Shown: positions 9,798 to 20,548, counted from the first letter of the stretch. The stretch is 64,000 nt of DNA from Nostoc sp. FACHB-152 (GCF_014697475.1 NZ_JACJRV010000004.1:248001-312000), one strand, 5' to 3'. Numbers and translations: made by a program. Notes: generated by a model not told the origin, from the letters alone.

Positions 9798-10490
9798 TTA
9801 GATATTGCCACAGCGTTGGTTAGCGGGAACTGCTTCCATAATTTTTTTCGGATTAGGTAGGTTGAGATTGTTCATTAATTCAATGAACTGTTCCCGGCTT
9901 TTCCCAGTCAACCGAGGATTCCATTGCTTCTCTTCGCCAATGGTAGAAACGGTATGACCTTTGTAATCGTGAGCAGGATAGACTAGTGTTTCATCAGGTA
10001 GCGTAAACAGTCTTTGAGTAATCGCATCGTACATAGCACCAGCATTCCCACCCTGAAAATCTGTGCGTCCACAACCACGAAAGAATAGCGAGTCTCCGGT
10101 AAGTAAATGAGTGTGGTTGATTAAATATGCCATATGGCTATCAGTGTGACCAGGAGTTGCGATGGCTTGAATTTGCACATCTCCAATTTCTAAAACTTCG
10201 CCATCTTTAATAAAGCGATCGGCACAGCTAACATGAGTATTTTCTGGTAATATTCCTTGACAACCAGTTAGCTCTCGAATCTTGCCTGCTCCTGTAATAT
10301 GATCAGCATGGATGTGAGTTTCTAAGCAATAAATTAGTTTTAAACCCAACTGATTAATTAAATTTAAGTCACGCTCTACCTGTTCAATTACAGAGTCAAC
10401 CAAGACAGCTTGCTTCGTTTTACTATCAGCTATTAGATAAGTATATGTGCAACTATCTTGGTCAAAAAGTTGACGAAATAGCATAAGCAA
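9798..10490 (-). CDS. MBL-fold hydrolase, ETHE1-type persulfide dioxygenase
   Basis: A 230-residue metallo-beta-lactamase fold protein. The metal-binding motif THIHADHITGAG (near residue 57), the later ligands in TPGHTDSHM, and the ETHE1-like signature LFFRGCGRTDFQGG followed by YPAHDYKG are all visible. ETHE1 enzymes are mononuclear iron dioxygenases that oxidise glutathione persulfide to sulfite and glutathione; glyoxalase II relatives lack the GCGRTDF signature. The adjacent sulfite-exporter-like gene supports the sulfur role: one makes sulfite and the other could expel it. No rhodanese domain is fused. Confidence 0.8.
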   Translation of the reverse strand: MLMLFRQLFDQDSCTYTYLIADSKTKQAVLVDSVIEQVERDLNLINQLGLKLIYCLETHIHADHITGAGKIRELTGCQGILPENTHVSCADRFIKDGEVLEIGDVQIQAIATPGHTDSHMAYLINHTHLLTGDSLFFRGCGRTDFQGGNAGAMYDAITQRLFTLPDETLVYPAHDYKGHTVSTIGEEKQWNPRLTGKSREQFIELMNNLNLPNPKKIMEAVPANQRCGNI

Positions 10491-11010
10491 TCAACAATTT
10501 TTAGATTCTAGTCTTGCAGCAGATCATATTTGATTTATTTGAATTCATTTGTAATTAATTAACAATAATCATTTATGGAAAATAAGCTCCACGACTTCTC
10601 AGGAAATTTGTGGAGCTTAACTAGCACATTCTTACAATTTAAATAAAATTGCTATTTTAATGGTATTTCTTTGTAAAACTGCGCCAAACCCTTTCTCTTA
10701 TTTCTCTTTTTGCGTACTTTGCGGTTAGTTTCTTATTCAGCACAACTTTATACAGAATTGGTATAAACTAATTAATTAGTTGATTCTCATTTTTACTATT
10801 CACACTTTTCAGACAATTCCAATATTTCTAATTCTGATGGTTTGGGAGAACCAAAACTTTACCAAACACGATATCATTCCCTTCCCAAATTACTATTTAT
10901 GAGAGCAAATTAGTATAATTAAGTATTGAGAAAGAACATAAAAAAAGGTGGTTTGGAACCACCTTCTTGAAAATAAAAACAAAATGAATTGTACTTTTTA
11001 CACAGCAGAA
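10491..11010. other. Intergenic region between dxs and the MBL gene
   Basis: 520 bp without a gene. It holds the dxs terminator (10936-10966) and a second hairpin with perfect 10-bp arms TAAGCTCCAC (10583-10592) and GTGGAGCTTA (10610-10619). Read leftward, this hairpin is followed by a short T run and may act as a back-up terminator. The rest is AT-rich with no coding potential that I can see. Confidence 0.6.
10936..10966 (-). terminator. Rho-independent terminator of dxs
   Basis: Perfect 9-bp stem AAGGTGGTT (10945-10953) and AACCACCTT (10957-10965) with a 3-nt loop. On the minus strand it is followed by a T run. It lies about 45 bp past the dxs stop. Confidence 0.85.
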
Positions 11011-12918
11011 CTAAACCACCGCCGATACTTGTTTTTGAAAGTAAGCCTGCATAACTCTTTCGGCAATTTGACGGCTAGTTAAACCTAATTCTGCCTTAGA
11101 TTCTTCTGGTGTAGCGTGTTCAACCAACACATCAGGAATGCCGATGCGTTTGACAGGTACAACGACATCAGCATCTAATAAAGCTTCAGCCACAGCCGAA
11201 CCAAAGCCGCCCATAACACAGCCTTCTTCTATAGTGACAACGCGGCCAATCTTCTGCGCCAACGGTAAAATCAACTCTGTATCCAAAGGTTTGACGAACC
11301 GGGCATTAATTACAGTTGCTTCAATGCCATGTTCGCTGAGAATTTCTGCCGCTTGCATACTGGGGTAAACCATTGTGCCGTAGCCAACGATTAATACATC
11401 ATCGCCATTGCGGAGAATTTCACCTTTACCGATTTCTAAAGGTTCCCAACCTTCTTCCATCAAAGGTACACCATAACCATTACCACGTGGGAAGCGCATA
11501 GCGATCGCACTACTGGTATGGTTAATCCCAGTTACTATCATCCGTTGTAATTCCGCTTCATCCTTAGGTGCCATCAACACCATATTAGGAATGCAGCGTA
11601 AATAAGCAATGTCATACATTCCTTGGTGAGTGGGGCCATCAGCACCAACAATTCCCGCCCTGTCTAAGCAGAAGAACACAGGCAAGTTTTGAATACAAAC
11701 ATCATGAATGATTTGGTCGTAAGCGCGTTGTAAGAAAGTAGAGTATATAGCCGCCACAGGACGCATACCTTCAGATGCTAAACCCGCAGCGAGGGTAACA
11801 GCGTGTTGTTCCGCAATTCCAACATCTATATATTGATTGGGTAGTTTAGCTTGGAGTTTGTCTAAACCTGTACCTGTCGCCATTGCTGCTGTAATGCCGA
11901 TGATTTTCGGGTTTTGTTCAGCTAGTTTAACTAAGGTATGGGCAAAGACTTTGGCATAAGCCGGGGGTTTGGGCTTACTAGAAGGAATAGCCTTGCCAGT
12001 TGTTAGGTTAAAAGGAGTTTGGGCGTGATAGCCTACTTGGTCTTGTTCAGCCAGTTCATAACCTTTGCCTTTAACTGTGGCTACGTGTACTAAAACTGGC
12101 CCTTGTATTTGATGCGCCTGTTGGAAAGTCGCAATCAATTCTTCTAAATTGTGTCCATCAACTGGCCCCATGTAGGTAAAGCCCAGTTCTTCAAATACCG
12201 CCCCCACCTTGGGAACTGCCAACCGCTTCATCCCTTCTTTGATGCGTCCTAATTCCGGAGATAAAGATTCACCGACGAAAGGAATTTGCTTGAATTGTTC
12301 CTCAAAGTTATCTTTGATGAATTGTACGGGTGGGCTAAGACGCATTTTGTTGAGGTAGCGAGGAATTGCACCGACGTTGGGAGAGATAGACATCTCGTTA
12401 TCGTTCAGCACTACCAGCAGGTTAGTTTTCGGCAGGTGTCCAGCATGGTTGATAGCTTCCAAAGCCATACCACCAGTTAAAGCACCATCACCAATTACAG
12501 CAACAGCTTTAAATTTTTCTCCTTTGGCATCTCTAGCCAATGCCATACCCAAAGCTGCGGAGATACTTGTAGAAGCGTGTCCTGCACCAAAGTGGTCGAA
12601 CTTGCTTTCGCCGCGTTTCAGATAACCAGCAATTCCGTCTTTTTGTCGGAGGGTATGAAAGTTACTGTAGCGTCCTGTAATTAGTTTGTGGGGATAAGCT
12701 TGGTGTCCTACATCCCAAATAACTTTATCCCGATCTAAATCTAGTGTCTGGTATAGCCCTAGGGTTAACTCTACAACACCCAAGCCTGGCCCCAGATGAC
12801 CGCCTGTAGCTGCTACTGTTTGAAGGTGTTTATCTCGAATTTGGCGGGCAATCTGTTGCAGTTGTCGGATAGATAAACCGTGCAACTGATTAGGATGGGT
12901 GATTTCGCTCAAGTGCAT
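11011..12918 (-). CDS. dxs: 1-deoxy-D-xylulose-5-phosphate synthase
   Basis: A 635-residue thiamine-diphosphate enzyme that condenses pyruvate and glyceraldehyde-3-phosphate, the entry step of the MEP isoprenoid pathway feeding carotenoids, phytol and quinones. Visible signatures: [18 protein letters not shown] near the N-terminus, the ThDP/Mg site [18 protein letters not shown], the transketolase-like catalytic [15 protein letters not shown], and the [18 protein letters not shown] loop. The full family length is present with a normal C-terminal transketolase domain. It is monocistronic with its own terminator. Confidence 0.97.
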   Translation of the reverse strand: MHLSEITHPNQLHGLSIRQLQQIARQIRDKHLQTVAATGGHLGPGLGVVELTLGLYQTLDLDRDKVIWDVGHQAYPHKLITGRYSNFHTLRQKDGIAGYLKRGESKFDHFGAGHASTSISAALGMALARDAKGEKFKAVAVIGDGALTGGMALEAINHAGHLPKTNLLVVLNDNEMSISPNVGAIPRYLNKMRLSPPVQFIKDNFEEQFKQIPFVGESLSPELGRIKEGMKRLAVPKVGAVFEELGFTYMGPVDGHNLEELIATFQQAHQIQGPVLVHVATVKGKGYELAEQDQVGYHAQTPFNLTTGKAIPSSKPKPPAYAKVFAHTLVKLAEQNPKIIGITAAMATGTGLDKLQAKLPNQYIDVGIAEQHAVTLAAGLASEGMRPVAAIYSTFLQRAYDQIIHDVCIQNLPVFFCLDRAGIVGADGPTHQGMYDIAYLRCIPNMVLMAPKDEAELQRMIVTGINHTSSAIAMRFPRGNGYGVPLMEEGWEPLEIGKGEILRNGDDVLIVGYGTMVYPSMQAAEILSEHGIEATVINARFVKPLDTELILPLAQKIGRVVTIEEGCVMGGFGSAVAEALLDADVVVPVKRIGIPDVLVEHATPEESKAELGLTSRQIAERVMQAYFQKQVSAVV

Positions 12919-13040
12919 ATTATAGGGTTTTCCTCTCTAATTTCTACTTCTGGTATTTTGATTTTCCCACGGTCGGGTTGCCCCCATAATCATGGAGAAT
13001 TGCAATTCTGTTACATATTACGTAAAGAAATATTGGTACG

Positions 13041-13745
13041 TTACTTCTGTTGCTGAGGTGATTCTGTATTATCCGGCACACTTGGAACTTCGGGTGTTTC
13101 TGGTAACCGTCGTTGACGTTGCAAATATTTGCTCAATACATAAGCCATATCTCCACGAGTCATCGGGCGTAATGGTGAAATATTGCCTTGGCTGTCTGTA
13201 TTAATAAATCCTTCAGAAACTACTGTAGCGATCGCTTTTTTCGCCCAAGTTGGAATAGATCCAGCATCGGGATAAGATGATAAAGTTTCATTTACAGTCT
13301 CATCATCAAACTGAAACACGCCGTAAGCCTGAGCAAAAATTGCTAAAGCTTCTGCCCTCGTCACTCTTTGATTGGGGAAAAATAAATTACCCCTATAGCC
13401 TTTCATAATGTCTGTTTTTAAGACTATCTGAATATCATTAAATGCCCAATTAGAAGCAGGCACATCCGCAATTACAACATTTTCTTTGCTAACAGCTTGT
13501 CGTTTATCTAATCGGAATGCTTTGACCATAATTGCAGCTAATTCTGCCCGACTCAGCAACCTTTCAGGATAAAAATTGCCATCTGGTGCGTTAGTCATCC
13601 ATTTGGCAGTAATTACCTGTTGAATTGGATCTGGAGTTTTCTCAGAGGATGTTCCTGAGGATTGTGCCTGAACAATTCTAGGAAAACTAGAGAGTAGCAA
13701 AAATAAAGAAATAACACTGAAGCACTGGTTGATATTTCTGATCAT
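13041..13745 (-). CDS. Secreted S-layer homology (SLH) domain protein
   Basis: Start taken at the ATG at 13745, which gives 234 residues opening with a clean signal peptide (MIRNINQCF, hydrophobic SVISLFLLL, cleavage near VQAQ). The mature part carries SLH-like repeats: AKWMTNAPDGNFYPERLLSRAELA, then FNDIQIVLKTDIMKGYRGNLFFPNQRVTRAEAL, then AIATVVSEGFINTDSQGNISPLRPMTRGDMAYVL. SLH repeats bind cell-wall-linked polysaccharide and anchor proteins at the envelope. The C-terminus is a Pro/Glu/Gln-rich tail. It is divergent from the large exoprotein gene at 14105, so both may share a regulatory region. Confidence 0.75.
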   Translation of the reverse strand: MIRNINQCFSVISLFLLLSSFPRIVQAQSSGTSSEKTPDPIQQVITAKWMTNAPDGNFYPERLLSRAELAAIMVKAFRLDKRQAVSKENVVIADVPASNWAFNDIQIVLKTDIMKGYRGNLFFPNQRVTRAEALAIFAQAYGVFQFDDETVNETLSSYPDAGSIPTWAKKAIATVVSEGFINTDSQGNISPLRPMTRGDMAYVLSKYLQRQRRLPETPEVPSVPDNTESPQQQK

Positions 13746-14104
13746 TTTCCGATGTTCATACAAACACAACAAGACTGTGAAACTGAATGTAATTTTAAAT
13801 TTGGTCTACTTAGTAAACACTGATTCAATTAATTCTTAGTTACTGACGAATTGCAGCCTAATAATGTTGCTAGTATGCCAGATGCAGAAATAAAGCACCA
13901 ATTACAAATCACGGAAAAGCTTGGTTTACCGATTTCTTCCTTTCATATTTCAGTCTTTAGCATGAAATGTAAATATTTGATCCCCAAATAAATTAGGTGT
14001 CTCAAGTTATCAGCTATCATACTCAGTGATTATATCCAAATTTTAAATAAGCTGGCGGGGCTAACTAGGTGTTTATTTATAGTTTGTCAGTACAATCACG
14101 GTCT
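13746..14104. other. Divergent intergenic region between SLH protein and exoprotein genes
   Basis: About 360 bp between two genes transcribed away from each other, both encoding secreted surface proteins. It must hold both promoters, but I see no unambiguous -35/-10 pair, operator or repeat. Confidence 0.5.
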
Positions 14105-17100
14105 ATGCACTGGAAAAAACCAGCCATTTCATCTATCTTATTTATGAGTGTAGTTATGGGAACAGGAAATACTGTTTTAGCCCAAATTACTCCAGATAGA
14201 ACTCTACCTAGCAATTCCATTGTTACACCCTCTGATCAAACCTTGGTGATTGAGGGCGGTACCCAAGCTGGTAACAATTTATTTCATAGTTTTTCCCAAT
14301 TTTCTCTACCAACCAATAATACTGCTTATTTTAATAACGCTTTATCAATTAAAAATATCGTTAGTCGTGTGACTGGCAGTGAATTATCTAATATAGATGG
14401 TTTAATCAGAGCTAATGGCATAGCCAATTTATTTCTTCTCAATCCCAATGGGATTATTTTTGGCCCTAATGCCCGATTAGATGTAGGTGGTTCGTTTGTA
14501 GCGAGTACAGCGAATAGAATCAATTTTGCTGATGGTAAACTCTTCAGTGCTAAAGCTGATCAAACATCGTCGTTACTATCTGTGAATATCCCGATTGGGT
14601 TGCAATTAAATGCTAATTCTCACAGTATTAGTAATGCTGGCAGTTTAGCTGTGAAGCCGGGAGAGAATATCACATTATTAGCTGGTGCAGTCTCTCATAC
14701 AGGTTCCTTGACTGCCCCTGGTGGTACAGTTCAACTATTAGGCAAGCAAGTAGGTTTGTTTAATAATGCCCTGATTGATGTCTCTTCGGAGACTGGTGGC
14801 GGTACAGTTTTGATTGGCGGTGACTTTCAAGGTAAAGGTGCAGTACCCAATGCATTACGTACCTACGTCGGCAAGAATGCCACAATTAAAGCTGATGCGC
14901 TGACTACTGGTAATGGTGGCAATGTTGTGGTCTGGGCAGATGAAGCGACTGGACTTTACGGTAATATTAGCGCGCGCGGTGGTCAAGTCTCTGGTAACGG
15001 TGGTTTTGTAGAAGTTTCAGGTAGACAACATCTAATTTTCCGAGGTGATGTGAATACTACCGCCCCGCAAGGTATTACGGGAAGCTTATTCCTCGACCCC
15101 ACGAATATTACTATTGCTAATGGTTCTGGTGATGGAACAGATACGTTTGCGGGAAGTATATTAACCGCACCTTTGAGTGGGATAACTGATACTGCACCAA
15201 CTACAATCTACGAATCCCAATTAGAGGGTTTATCGGGAAATACTAATATTTTCTTGCAAGCAACTAACGATATTACTCTGCAAGATTTAGCTGATAATAC
15301 CCTGAATTTAGCTGCTGGTTCCGGCAAAATTAATTTTACTGCCGATGCTGATGCCGATGGCGTGGGTAATTTTGTGATGGATGATCTCGCAGATACTATC
15401 AAAACCAATGGGCGAGATATTGCAATTGGGGGAGCTAATTTAACTCTAGGTAACATTGATACTAGCTTAGTTGTGGGCGGAGAATTGCTGGCTGCTGTAG
15501 ATATTGATAGGGGTGCCCCAATTCCTCCCAGTGCTACGAATGGCAATGCTAGTTTTACCTTCACTGTCCCAGATTTAGGAACTAATATCAGTGACTTAGA
15601 TGTTCAGTTTTCGGCATCACACACATGGGACTCAGACCTAAATGTTGCCCTGATCTCGCCCCAAGGAACAGAACTTAATTTATTTAATAACATAGGTGGG
15701 AGTGGTGATAATTTCCAGGACACTGTATTCGATGATATTGCAGCGAATAGTATAGCCAGTAGTTCAGCACCATTTGTTGGCAGATACCGTCCATCAGGAA
15801 GTGGCGGTTTAGCAGTTTTTAACGGGCAGAATCCTGCGGGTACTTGGAGATTAAACGTCACAGATAATTATTTGCCTTTAGATAATGGCATGGTGTACAA
15901 GGCAGGCGATACTACACCTTGGGGTACGGCACTTGGGACACAGCTACTATTCAGAAGTCCGGTTACTGCTGTGGGAAGTGGAACCATTAATCTCACTGCT
16001 ACCAATGGCAGCATCAATGTTGGGCAACTTAACGCTAGTTACCTACCTGGTATAGGCACAGTTCAGAGAACAGGTGATATTAACCTGACTGGTAACGAGA
16101 TTAATTTAAATAGTACAGTTTCAGGTTTAGGTAACTTAACGCTACAACCCAGTAATCCCAATCAAGCGATCGCCATTGGTGGTATTGATAGTGGTAGTGC
16201 TAGCAGCTTAGATTTAACAAACACAGAAATTAACCGTTTACAAAACGGTTTTAAGTCTATTACTATCGGTGGTGCTAATAGCAGTGGAGCGATTTCGTTA
16301 ACCGGAAATGTCAGTTTTGTAGATCCTGTGACATTGCGATCGCTTGATGGTTCTGGCTCTATCAATACCACAGGTTTTAACCTGACAGGAACTGACAACG
16401 CCACAATTAGTTTACTAGCAAATCAAAACATTACAACTGGAAATATTACGAATCCGGCTCGTAACATTACGCTGATTAGCAATAACGGCAGTATTGATAC
16501 AACTTCAGGGGTAATTACTGCTGAATCGAATTTATCAGATAGTTCTAATAAAAATGCGATCGTTAGTTTACAAGCTAGTCAAGACATCACCACTGGCACT
16601 ATTCGGAATGCAGGCAAAAAGATTCAAATTACTAGTACCAACGGCAACATTAATATTCCCGGCAATATTAGTACTAGTGTACTTCAATTATTCAACGATC
16701 CCACACCTTACCCAGCCGGAGATATTTTGATCAATGCCGCCGGAAATCTCCACATTAGTGGCGTAATTCGTGCCAACTCCTTTAAAGGTGCCGGAGGTAA
16801 TATTGCTCTTACTAGTGGCAACACTCTGTCTATTTTTGATGGTGGATTTGTCAACAGTGTATCCAATCAAAATAACAGCAATAACATTTCACAACCAGGC
16901 GGTGACATTTCCCTAACTGCGCCTTCAATTATCATCGGCAATAAGAGTGGAGTCGTTGTCCGGACAAATGGTGCGGGGCCAGGAGGCAATCTCTTTGTCA
17001 ACGCTGATGAAGTCAAACTCCTTAATATCGGAGTCTTAGCTTCAACTACCTCCGGCATGGGTAATGCTGGAGATATTACAATTAATACTCGCCGTTTTTT

Positions 17101-19450
17101 GGCTCAAAATACTATTCCTGCCTCAGAAGTTAAATTCAATACTTTTAGTGAATTTCGTACAGGTGTTTCGACTTTTGTGCAGCGATTTCCCGATACTTCT
17201 TATGATGATTTTAGAGATTTTATTTTAGGTAATCGTAGCTCTTTATTTGAAAAGAGTGATTTTAACACCGGACGTGGTGGAAACATTTTAATTAATGCCT
17301 CAGAATCTGTCGAATTAATTGGTAGCGATCGAGGCGCGTTTACACCCACGCTTGATTTTAAAACTGTTCAATCTGGTGTACAACTTTCCACAGGAATTGC
17401 TACAGGTACTCTAGCTAATGGAGACTCAGGAAATTTAACTATTAATACTGGCAGACTAATAGTTAAAGATGGAGCCGGAATATCCACAGCCTCGCTATCA
17501 CCAGGTTCCCTACCTAAAATTTTTCCAGAGGTAATTCCTTCGTTTGTGGATAATCAGGTGATTCCTGGAATTCCTGTATTACCCCTTCTCAGCCCTGAGG
17601 AGGTAAGCAGTTTACGTAATGCTGTAATTGATATAGTCAACGATGAATTAACAAACATTACTACTGCTGGAAAAGCTGGCGAATTAACAATCAATGCCAA
17701 TCAAGTTGATTTACAAGGATTAGCAGGCTTGACTACTGCTACCTTGAGTAACAGCAATGCAGGTAATTTGACAATTGATGCTAATAAAATCACACTCCGC
17801 GATGGCGCACTTATTACTGTCAGCACTCTTGGTGCTGGCGATGCGGGGAACTTGAGAATCCAAACTGATCAATTAAGTATTCAAAGTGGTTCACGGGTAG
17901 GAGCAGGAACTACCAATGCGGGGTTTGGCGGCACTTTAACAGTTAATGCTACCGACAAAGTAGAGGTAATGGGTAGATCTGCTGATAATCAGGTTGCTAG
18001 TGATTTAACAACGGTGGCTCAGGAAGGTTCTACAGGCAATGCTGGTAATTTAACAATAGATACAAAGCAACTCATCATTAAAGATGGAGCGCAAATAACA
18101 GCTGCTACATCTGGTGAAGGCAACGCCGGGAATATTACTGTGCAGCAAGCTGATTCCATATTTATAGATAACGCTTCTATAACTAGCGCCGTCAATCCCA
18201 ATGCAGTTGGTCAGGGTGGTAACGTAGAAATCCAAGCTAAAAACCTTTCTTTATCTAATGGCGCACAAGTTTCTGCTGCTACATCTAGCACAGGCGATGC
18301 TGGTAGTATCCTGATCCAGGATGCGGAATCTGTTTCTCTTTTCCAGAGTAAAATTTCTTCTGAAGCTATAGAAGCTAACAGTCAGGGTGGTAACGTTACT
18401 ATTAATACCCAAGAATTAAGTGTTCAAGATAGTTCTGAGGTATCCGCTTCTTACGTTGCTGGTGCTAGTCAGGATATTAATCAGCCCCAAACCAACGGCC
18501 GTGCAGGGAACTTAACCATTAATGCCACAAAGTCAGTAACAGTAAATGGTGGCAGTAGTCTATCCGTCGAAGCCTCAGCAGGTGGTACAGCAGGTAACTT
18601 AACAGTAAATACAGATCAGTTCAATATTTCTAATAATTCAGCAGTGAGTGTTAGTAGTCCTCAAGGGCAAGCAGGCAATATAGAAATTGCAGCTAATTCC
18701 CTATTTCTCGACCGAGGACGTATCACTGCTGAAACTGGACTTGGAGAGCAAGGAGGAGCTAATATTCGACTAGAAAAATTAAATACTTTGTTACTGAGAA
18801 ATGAAAGTCTGATTTCTGCCACAGCTAACGGTAGAGCTAATGGTGGCAATATTGGCATCAATACAAAATTCTTAATTGTTTTACCATCACCAGGAGCAAT
18901 TGGGAACGATATCATTGCTAATGCAGAATTTGGTAATGGTGGTAAGATTGACGTTAACGCTCAAGCAATATTTGGTATTGGATTTCGGCAACAGCAAACT
19001 TCTGGCAATGACTTCACAGTAAATTCAGAGTTTGGCTCACAGGGCGAAGTCCAGATTAATACTCTAACTGAACCTAATAGCACCTTAGCGGAATTACCGG
19101 AAAATGTGAGTGATTCCAGTAGCCTGATTAGTCAAAATGCTTGTCAACATAGCTCAGACAGCCAATTTAGTGTTACAGGACGTGGTGGTTTGCCACCTGC
19201 GCCTAGTGAAACCCTTGGTGGTGATGTCATCTGGTCAGATACTCGTCTTACAGGCTTTCCTTCACAGGTTCAGACTGCGAGAAAGTTGGGGCAGAATCAG
19301 AATTTTATTCCAAATGTTGAGGACAAGCTGATAATAAATGCTACAGGCTGGTTATTCAACGACAAGGGAGAAGTCACCTTAACTGCTCATAGACCAAATA
19401 CAAGTGTTGAGGGTTTTAAACCCAATCCTGGTTCTTGTTCTTCAAGTTGA
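14105..19450 (+). CDS. Two-partner secretion exoprotein (filamentous-haemagglutinin-like) with an inserted P-domain
   Basis: Start set at the ATG at 14105 because it gives a compact signal peptide ending VLAQ; an in-frame GTG at 14069 would add 12 residues. The protein is 1781 aa. After the signal comes the TPS haemagglutination domain, with LFLLNPNGIIFGPNARLDVGG and GGSFVASTANRINF (about 95-165). Around residues 485-615 sits a segment with SDLDVQFSASHTWDSDLNVALISPQGTELNLF and NPAGTWRLNVTDNY, resembling a proprotein-convertase P domain. A long right-handed beta-helix follows, with dozens of AGNLTINT-type repeats. The C-terminus has the cyanobacterial signature ACQHSSDSQFSVTGRGGLPP. A TpsB-type outer-membrane transporter should export it, but none is in the window. 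Confidence 0.85.
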   Translation: MHWKKPAISSILFMSVVMGTGNTVLAQITPDRTLPSNSIVTPSDQTLVIEGGTQAGNNLFHSFSQFSLPTNNTAYFNNALSIKNIVSRVTGSELSNIDGLIRANGIANLFLLNPNGIIFGPNARLDVGGSFVASTANRINFADGKLFSAKADQTSSLLSVNIPIGLQLNANSHSISNAGSLAVKPGENITLLAGAVSHTGSLTAPGGTVQLLGKQVGLFNNALIDVSSETGGGTVLIGGDFQGKGAVPNALRTYVGKNATIKADALTTGNGGNVVVWADEATGLYGNISARGGQVSGNGGFVEVSGRQHLIFRGDVNTTAPQGITGSLFLDPTNITIANGSGDGTDTFAGSILTAPLSGITDTAPTTIYESQLEGLSGNTNIFLQATNDITLQDLADNTLNLAAGSGKINFTADADADGVGNFVMDDLADTIKTNGRDIAIGGANLTLGNIDTSLVVGGELLAAVDIDRGAPIPPSATNGNASFTFTVPDLGTNISDLDVQFSASHTWDSDLNVALISPQGTELNLFNNIGGSGDNFQDTVFDDIAANSIASSSAPFVGRYRPSGSGGLAVFNGQNPAGTWRLNVTDNYLPLDNGMVYKAGDTTPWGTALGTQLLFRSPVTAVGSGTINLTATNGSINVGQLNASYLPGIGTVQRTGDINLTGNEINLNSTVSGLGNLTLQPSNPNQAIAIGGIDSGSASSLDLTNTEINRLQNGFKSITIGGANSSGAISLTGNVSFVDPVTLRSLDGSGSINTTGFNLTGTDNATISLLANQNITTGNITNPARNITLISNNGSIDTTSGVITAESNLSDSSNKNAIVSLQASQDITTGTIRNAGKKIQITSTNGNINIPGNISTSVLQLFNDPTPYPAGDILINAAGNLHISGVIRANSFKGAGGNIALTSGNTLSIFDGGFVNSVSNQNNSNNISQPGGDISLTAPSIIIGNKSGVVVRTNGAGPGGNLFVNADEVKLLNIGVLASTTSGMGNAGDITINTRRFLAQNTIPASEVKFNTFSEFRTGVSTFVQRFPDTSYDDFRDFILGNRSSLFEKSDFNTGRGGNILINASESVELIGSDRGAFTPTLDFKTVQSGVQLSTGIATGTLANGDSGNLTINTGRLIVKDGAGISTASLSPGSLPKIFPEVIPSFVDNQVIPGIPVLPLLSPEEVSSLRNAVIDIVNDELTNITTAGKAGELTINANQVDLQGLAGLTTATLSNSNAGNLTIDANKITLRDGALITVSTLGAGDAGNLRIQTDQLSIQSGSRVGAGTTNAGFGGTLTVNATDKVEVMGRSADNQVASDLTTVAQEGSTGNAGNLTIDTKQLIIKDGAQITAATSGEGNAGNITVQQADSIFIDNASITSAVNPNAVGQGGNVEIQAKNLSLSNGAQVSAATSSTGDAGSILIQDAESVSLFQSKISSEAIEANSQGGNVTINTQELSVQDSSEVSASYVAGASQDINQPQTNGRAGNLTINATKSVTVNGGSSLSVEASAGGTAGNLTVNTDQFNISNNSAVSVSSPQGQAGNIEIAANSLFLDRGRITAETGLGEQGGANIRLEKLNTLLLRNESLISATANGRANGGNIGINTKFLIVLPSPGAIGNDIIANAEFGNGGKIDVNAQAIFGIGFRQQQTSGNDFTVNSEFGSQGEVQINTLTEPNSTLAELPENVSDSSSLISQNACQHSSDSQFSVTGRGGLPPAPSETLGGDVIWSDTRLTGFPSQVQTARKLGQNQNFIPNVEDKLIINATGWLFNDKGEVTLTAHRPNTSVEGFKPNPGSCSSS

Positions 19451-19569
19451 TCAGTAAGCAGTGACAAATCAGACTAACTTGTTATGCCCACTGCTAAAGC
19501 CTCTGCTTCCCCTGCTTACCATTTGCCTTCTAATATGGACTATAGTGCAGTTTTTGTGGAGTTTTGGGA

Positions 19570-20277
19570 ATGAGCGCAGCAGATCCAGTGAAGTTGATGA
19601 AGCAAGAAGTAGGTAAAGCCGCCGCCCTTTTGGTAAAATCAGGTTCGATTGTTGGGTTAGGTACAGGTTCAACTACAGCCTATACGATTCAATATTTAGG
19701 CGATCGCCTCAAATCTGGTGAACTAAAAGATATTGTTGGTATTCCGACTTCTTTTCAATCAGAAGTATTAGCAAAAGAGTACGGTGTTCCTCTAACTACC
19801 TTAGATGCTGTTGACCACATTGATATTGCCATTGATGGGGCGGATGAGGTTGACCCTCAAAAGAACTTGATTAAAGGTGGTGGTGCAGCACATACCCGCG
19901 AAAAAGTAGTTGACTACTTAGCAAAACAATTCATTGTTGTAGTAGATAGCGGTAAGTTAGTAGACCGCTTAGGTTCTGTGTTTGCAGTTCCTGTTGAAGT
20001 AATTCCGATGGCAATTACCCCAGTCACCAATGCTATTAAACAACTTGGTGGTAAACCAGAACTACGTATGGGGGTAAAAAAAGCTGGCCCGGTAATTACT
20101 GACCAAGGTAACTTTGTCTTAGATGTCAGGTTTGACTCAATTGACGACCCAGTAAACTTAGAAAAAACTTTAAATAACATTCCAGGGGTTCTGGAAAATG
20201 GTATTTTCGTCAACTGTGCAGATGTAGTTTTAGTTGGCGAAGTTATAGATGGTCAGCCAGTAGTACGACAACTGTAA
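19570..20277 (+). CDS. rpiA: Ribose-5-phosphate isomerase A
   Basis: Interconverts ribose-5-phosphate and ribulose-5-phosphate in the Calvin cycle and pentose phosphate pathway. ATG at 19570 is preferred over a TTG six bases upstream, giving 235 aa. Signatures: [12 protein letters not shown] phosphate loop, [24 protein letters not shown] active-site segment, and the C-terminal [15 protein letters not shown]. The length fits RpiA. It stands alone and is followed 65 bp later by a perfect hairpin that could terminate it. Confidence 0.96.
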   Translation: MSAADPVKLMKQEVGKAAALLVKSGSIVGLGTGSTTAYTIQYLGDRLKSGELKDIVGIPTSFQSEVLAKEYGVPLTTLDAVDHIDIAIDGADEVDPQKNLIKGGGAAHTREKVVDYLAKQFIVVVDSGKLVDRLGSVFAVPVEVIPMAITPVTNAIKQLGGKPELRMGVKKAGPVITDQGNFVLDVRFDSIDDPVNLEKTLNNIPGVLENGIFVNCADVVLVGEVIDGQPVVRQL

Positions 20278-20341
20278 TACAGCAGAGAACAGGGTTGACA
20301 GTTCTTGGGATGTGGCTTTTTGATGAAAAATGGTAAATAGT

Positions 20342-20376
20342 TAGATCCCCGACTTCTTAAAGAAGTCGGGGATCTA
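20342..20376. repeat. Perfect palindromic element, copy 1 (possible rpiA terminator)
   Basis: Arms of 17 bp, TAGATCCCCGACTTCTT (20342-20358) and its exact complement (20360-20376), separated by one base. The same element recurs at 31580-31612 between phnD and phnC. The loop base differs (A here, T there). It has no strong T run here, so it is classed as a repeat first. Confidence 0.8.
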
Positions 20377-20548
20377 GGCCTGCCGATTTTTCCAAATCAA
20401 ATAGGTTTGCTAGTTAAGGCTGTGGTTACATAAGTATAAGAGCTTACGTAAGCAAAAACCTTATTAGCTAGATTAGAACATCTTGAGAGTGTGAATGTTA
20501 AGCACAGTAATGCTCTTACTGTCTGCATTCTATCTCCTGCTCTAGCAA

